From: Candidatus Kuenenia stuttgartensis | Lineage (GTDB): Bacteria > Planctomycetota > UBA11346 | Length of the DNA: 64,000 nt | Direction: 5' to 3' | NCBI GenBank assembly: GCA_945876185.1 | Contig: CAMCMZ010000008.1 | Coordinates: 19,453-83,452 of the forward strand | Part shown: one piece after another, positions 61,429-64,000 of the stretch | Layout: each line of letters opens with the position of its first letter | Position numbering within the stretch: position 1 is the first letter of the stretch | Program-made: the position numbers and the translations under genes | The notes under the pieces: model-generated | Database searches by the model: none | Told to the model about the DNA's origin: nothing | What the model saw: the letters and a program-made list of their open reading frames with translations, nothing else

Positions 61429-62667
61429 CTAGGGAATACGCATTGCCGAAATAAGAACGATATCGCTCCCTGGTCGATCCGCATTTTCGCGGGCCATCCA
61501 ACGGCGCAGGCGGTAAGACCACGCGGCTTCGCAGTCACCTGTGCCTGGGAACGGCGTATCCAGGGTCACCACCTGACCGGCAACAAAACGATCGTTGGGG
61601 CGCACATCGGTCGGCAGTGATTGCTGCGCATCTTTGGCACGGGACTGATCCGGCAGAAAGCCCAACGGTTGGAACTCACGGTCAACGGCATCGGGTTCTG
61701 TTCCATCCTCCGGAGGAATCTCAACGCGCACATCGCTCTCGACATTGACCCCGGTCATGCGCTGAAAGGCCAGGCCCGCACGTACCGAGATCCGGGGATC
61801 GTCATTGCCGAGATCCTCGATGATCTCCTCCAGATGGCCACGATAACCGTGAAGAGCCAGCAGCGCGTGGTATTCCTCCCCGAGCAACGTCCGATGCCGA
61901 CGCAGGAGATCGGCATCCACGTCACCACCCAGTACGGCAAGCCAGCGCAGACGGGCACGCTGGTGGGCTGGGATAAGGCTGGGATTACGACACCAATCGA
62001 GAATCCAAGACTGTCGATGCAGGGCCGCGGTTTCCAGGATGCGGTTCTCGTCGGTTTCAGCAGGCGCATGGGTCAGCGCATAGGTGAACGCCGATTGGGG
62101 AATCGTCCCCGATGGAAACCATTCCGCCGCTTTCCACAGGATGGCCGTGATCTCGGCGTCTCCTTCCAGGAGCCGTTGCATCACCAGAGGTCGGATCGCC
62201 TCGGCCTTTCCCAGACGACACAGCGTTTCCATGGCCAATGCCGAGAGGACACTGACGGGTTCCCTGGCAAGCGCCGCGATCTGCGTAGAGACTTCCGGCC
62301 GATTACTGCTGGCCAATGCGCCAAACAAACCCAGACGATGGCGGCCTTCGGATGACCGGGTGGCCTCCACGACGGTCTTCGCCATCGTTGCCTGGGATTG
62401 GTGCAGAAGGGTCCAGCCTGCGGCGAAGCCATAACCCGCGATGGGATCCATCAGACCTTCCATCGCCAGCGGTACCGCATCAGCCCCGTAACGTCCCAGG
62501 GCGGCCAGATGCTGATGCAGGCGGCTCTGGAACTGACCGAGGCAACCCAGGGTCACGGTCGGTGACCGCGCCAGATTGCGCCGCTGATGCCAGGTCCAAT
62601 CAGCGGCATCCATCTGCATCCTGAGCGTGGATTCCAGATGGGATGCGGTTGCGGGCTGCATGGCCAT
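61429..62667 (-). CDS. TIGR02270-like type VI secretion accessory protein
   Basis: 412 residues, helical, HEAT-like in the middle (ALAMETLCRLGKAEAIRPLV, DLGNDDPRISVRAGLAFQRM). The N-terminal half includes WTWHQRRNLARSPTVTL and LDPIAGYGFAAGWTLLHQ-type segments, as in the family named TIGR02270. These proteins are encoded with VgrG, DUF2169 and DUF6484 proteins and probably help load effectors. Starts at the base overlapping the DUF6484 stop. Confidence 0.82.
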   Translation of the reverse strand: MAMQPATASHLESTLRMQMDAADWTWHQRRNLARSPTVTLGCLGQFQSRLHQHLAALGRYGADAVPLAMEGLMDPIAGYGFAAGWTLLHQSQATMAKTVVEATRSSEGRHRLGLFGALASSNRPEVSTQIAALAREPVSVLSALAMETLCRLGKAEAIRPLVMQRLLEGDAEITAILWKAAEWFPSGTIPQSAFTYALTHAPAETDENRILETAALHRQSWILDWCRNPSLIPAHQRARLRWLAVLGGDVDADLLRRHRTLLGEEYHALLALHGYRGHLEEIIEDLGNDDPRISVRAGLAFQRMTGVNVESDVRVEIPPEDGTEPDAVDREFQPLGFLPDQSRAKDAQQSLPTDVRPNDRFVAGQVVTLDTPFPGTGDCEAAWSYRLRRWMARENADRPGSDIVLISAMRIP

Positions 62668-63101
62668 CAGTTGATCGCCACGCTGCCGCCACGGATGCGA
62701 TTGGCCCCCTTGGCAACAGTGGCGATCTCCTTGCCGTCGATGAGGATCCTATCCTTGCGGATGACCACCTGGCTGTCGCCGACCCGCAAGACGATCTGTT
62801 CGTTGGCATCCAGGATCAATTCGTCGGGCATTGATGGCTTTGATGCTGGCTTCCCTGGCCGGTTGAGCAGGCCAATGACCACGCCGAGTCTGGTCTTGGA
62901 CTTGGTGCGCATGACCACCACTTCATCACCCTTGCGATACGCTTGGTTCTGCGCACTGGGCTGGATCATGGCCCGACACGGGACGGCATCATCCATTCCG
63001 TCAAATAGCACGTTCATGCCGCCATCGGCGTTCGCATGTTCGACGATGCCAATATCAAGCTTCGTGGGAGCAATTCGTCGAGTCGTGGTGTTGTGCGGCA
63101 T
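62667..63101 (-). CDS. DUF6484 domain protein
   Basis: 144 residues. The C-terminal strand pair DRILIDGKEIATVAKGANRI ending in RGGSVAIN is the family's mark. The ATG at 63101 has a strong AGAGGTGA site, located in the last codons of the small ORF upstream. DUF6484 proteins occur in type VI secretion effector loci; precise role unknown. Overlaps the downstream TIGR02270-like gene by one base, so the pair is coupled. Confidence 0.85.
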   Translation of the reverse strand: MPHNTTTRRIAPTKLDIGIVEHANADGGMNVLFDGMDDAVPCRAMIQPSAQNQAYRKGDEVVVMRTKSKTRLGVVIGLLNRPGKPASKPSMPDELILDANEQIVLRVGDSQVVIRKDRILIDGKEIATVAKGANRIRGGSVAIN

Positions 63102-63103
63102 AA

Positions 63104-63184
63104 TTAATCACCTCTAAAAAGTTCGATGGCACGCAATACGACAGGCGAAGGAATCCCCCGAAAGACGCGTTGCAGTTTAAGCAT
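63104..63184 (-). CDS. Possible 26-residue small protein
   Basis: ATG 63184 is preceded by GGAGGATAATT, a strong ribosome-binding site at good spacing. The peptide (MLKLQRVFRGIPSPVVLRAI followed by ELFRGD) ends at TAA 63104, and the next gene's binding site overlaps its last codons. It may be a real small gene, a leader peptide that couples translation, or the rest of a deleted effector gene. Confidence 0.5.
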   Translation of the reverse strand: MLKLQRVFRGIPSPVVLRAIELFRGD

Positions 63185-63218
63185 AATTATCCTCCGCCTT
63201 AATTAGGAGACGTTATGA

Positions 63219-63794
63219 TCACGCCTCTTTAACGGGAATGAAGTTGATCCCGGTGAGTTTCGGCGAAACAGATGCGAGATGCCGCTTGACACTCTCGTGG
63301 ATGACGATTGTAGCACAGGCCTCATCAACCCGGAAAAGTAAATGATTATTTATCACTTCCTTTCGCAGGGTTATGTCATGATAAATGATACAATTGCCAC
63401 CGATATCGCTACCGCTTGATGCTTCGACATGCACGCACTTGAGACTGCCAATAATATTAATGGCCACGAATCCGGTCCAACGCTGGCCGGTGTCTCGATT
63501 CAGTATGTCGGCGGGGTATTCTTCAAAATTTGAAACGCCAGCATCTCGCAAGGCCTGAACGAAACGCCTGCTGACAACAGGTAGTTGGTTATTTAAATAA
63601 TCGGCAAAATCCTCCGGTCCGACATGGTCGGTCGGACAAACCAAGGGATTTGGCACATCGCCGGTTGTAATTGGCATTCCCAGTTGGAAATTGTAATCGC
63701 CAATAGTTCTTGGCTTATTGCAAGATCCCAGGCCTTCTTCAAAATCAATATCGAAAAGGTAGTGCATGTCGGCCTTCTCTTTGCGTGTCAGCAT
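63219..63794 (-). CDS. Imm11-family immunity protein
   Basis: 191 residues, or 182 from the second Met (MHYLFDIDFEEG). Matches the plan of Imm11 immunity proteins: a variable N-terminal half, LPVVSRRFVQALRDAGVSNF, EYPADIL, a central strand FVAINIIGSLKCVHVE, then LLFRVDEACATIVIHESVKR and the terminal LTGINFIPV. Imm11 proteins neutralise effectors delivered by polymorphic or type VI systems. The region is about 58-60% A+T in sampled lines, against about 35% elsewhere, so it is probably horizontally acquired. No cognate toxin is in the window. Confidence 0.75.
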   Translation of the reverse strand: MLTRKEKADMHYLFDIDFEEGLGSCNKPRTIGDYNFQLGMPITTGDVPNPLVCPTDHVGPEDFADYLNNQLPVVSRRFVQALRDAGVSNFEEYPADILNRDTGQRWTGFVAINIIGSLKCVHVEASSGSDIGGNCIIYHDITLRKEVINNHLLFRVDEACATIVIHESVKRHLASVSPKLTGINFIPVKEA

Positions 63795-63852
63795 GTAGGT
63801 TGGTGTTTAGGCGAGTGCTTACATCGGTCGCCTGCACAATGAAAAGCAAGAC

Positions 63853-64000
63853 CTAGTGTCCCGTATCTGAAGAGTCTTGAATAATACTTTTGCCTGCTCC
63901 CTTGAGGGTGGCAAGGCAGAACCGCTCGATCGAACCGAGGATCTGGTCGGCGGTCTTCACCCAGGTGAATGGCTTGGGTGCCGCGTTGTTCGCCGCGAGA
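63853..64000 (-). mobile_element. IS630-family transposase, C-terminal end (partial)
   Basis: The last 48 codons of a minus-strand frame that enters from beyond base 64000: NNAAPKPFTWVKTADQILGS then IERFC and SDTGH before TAG at 63853. The segment NPKPFxWTKTADxILxSIxRFC is the standard end of IS630 transposases. The terminal repeat of the element should lie just downstream (about 63840-63852) but I cannot delimit it. Confidence 0.85.

Overview
The window is one contiguous piece of a high-GC bacterial chromosome with tightly packed genes, most on the minus strand. Genes that point to the group are an ECF sigma factor fused through a membrane helix to a roughly 610-residue C-terminal domain, VIT/von Willebrand proteins, many exported TPR proteins without clear names, and dispersed palindromic repeats of a type common in PVC bacteria. 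These fit a Gram-negative, probably flagellated member of the Planctomycetota/PVC group. This placement is inference; there is no rRNA here to confirm it. I saw no CRISPR array and one tRNA, tRNA-Gln(TTG).

Layout. 1-6045 (minus): a probable operon of a VIT/vWA protein, a second exported vWA protein, an OmpR-type response regulator and the sensor part of a membrane kinase whose start (GTG, 1836) is in the window and whose catalytic end lies beyond base 1. 6199-8612: an Rpn-type nuclease diverging from accA, which is followed 14 bp later by a P-II signal protein. 8609-13749 (minus): glycosyltransferase 9, STAS protein, PLD-like protein, FlhB and a membrane PAS histidine kinase. 14046-23028: an anchored unknown protein, HI0933-type flavoprotein, DUF2279 protein, ispH, a secreted glycoside-hydrolase-like protein, DUF4202, a small protein and a cyclophilin. 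23281-23866: tRNA-Gln and nested repeats. 23918-33482: ECF fusion, leuD, leuC with a histone-like lysine-rich tail, an FHA/anti-sigma ATPase, two nucleotide-sugar enzymes, bacteriohemerythrin and a SHOCT protein. 33802-40780 (plus): RNase E/G, a hydrolase remnant, an anchored HEAT-like protein, a DRE-TIM aldolase and an aldehyde dehydrogenase.

41037-50167 (minus) is a six-gene set of exported, lipidated or anchored proteins of unknown function. 50488-56885 holds a GT2, a lipoprotein, an EVE protein and a moxR-DUF58-transglutaminase set. 57111-61179 (plus) holds an HU protein, an exported unknown, a cation diffusion facilitator and a three-gene block matching arsE-arsF-arsG (aromatic arsenical reduction and efflux). 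61251-64000 (minus) is an accessory island: Imm11-like immunity protein, a possible 26-codon gene, DUF6484, TIGR02270-like protein, a vgrG scrap and the end of an IS630 transposase. It is AT-rich around the immunity gene and looks like a type VI secretion effector/immunity module that has been acquired and partly lost.

The items most worth following up are the LeuC histone-like tail, the accA/P-II pair with a P-II lacking its usual C-terminal arginines, the ECF-membrane fusion, the arsEFG-like operon, the T6SS/Imm11/IS630 island and at least five families of short inverted-repeat elements between genes.
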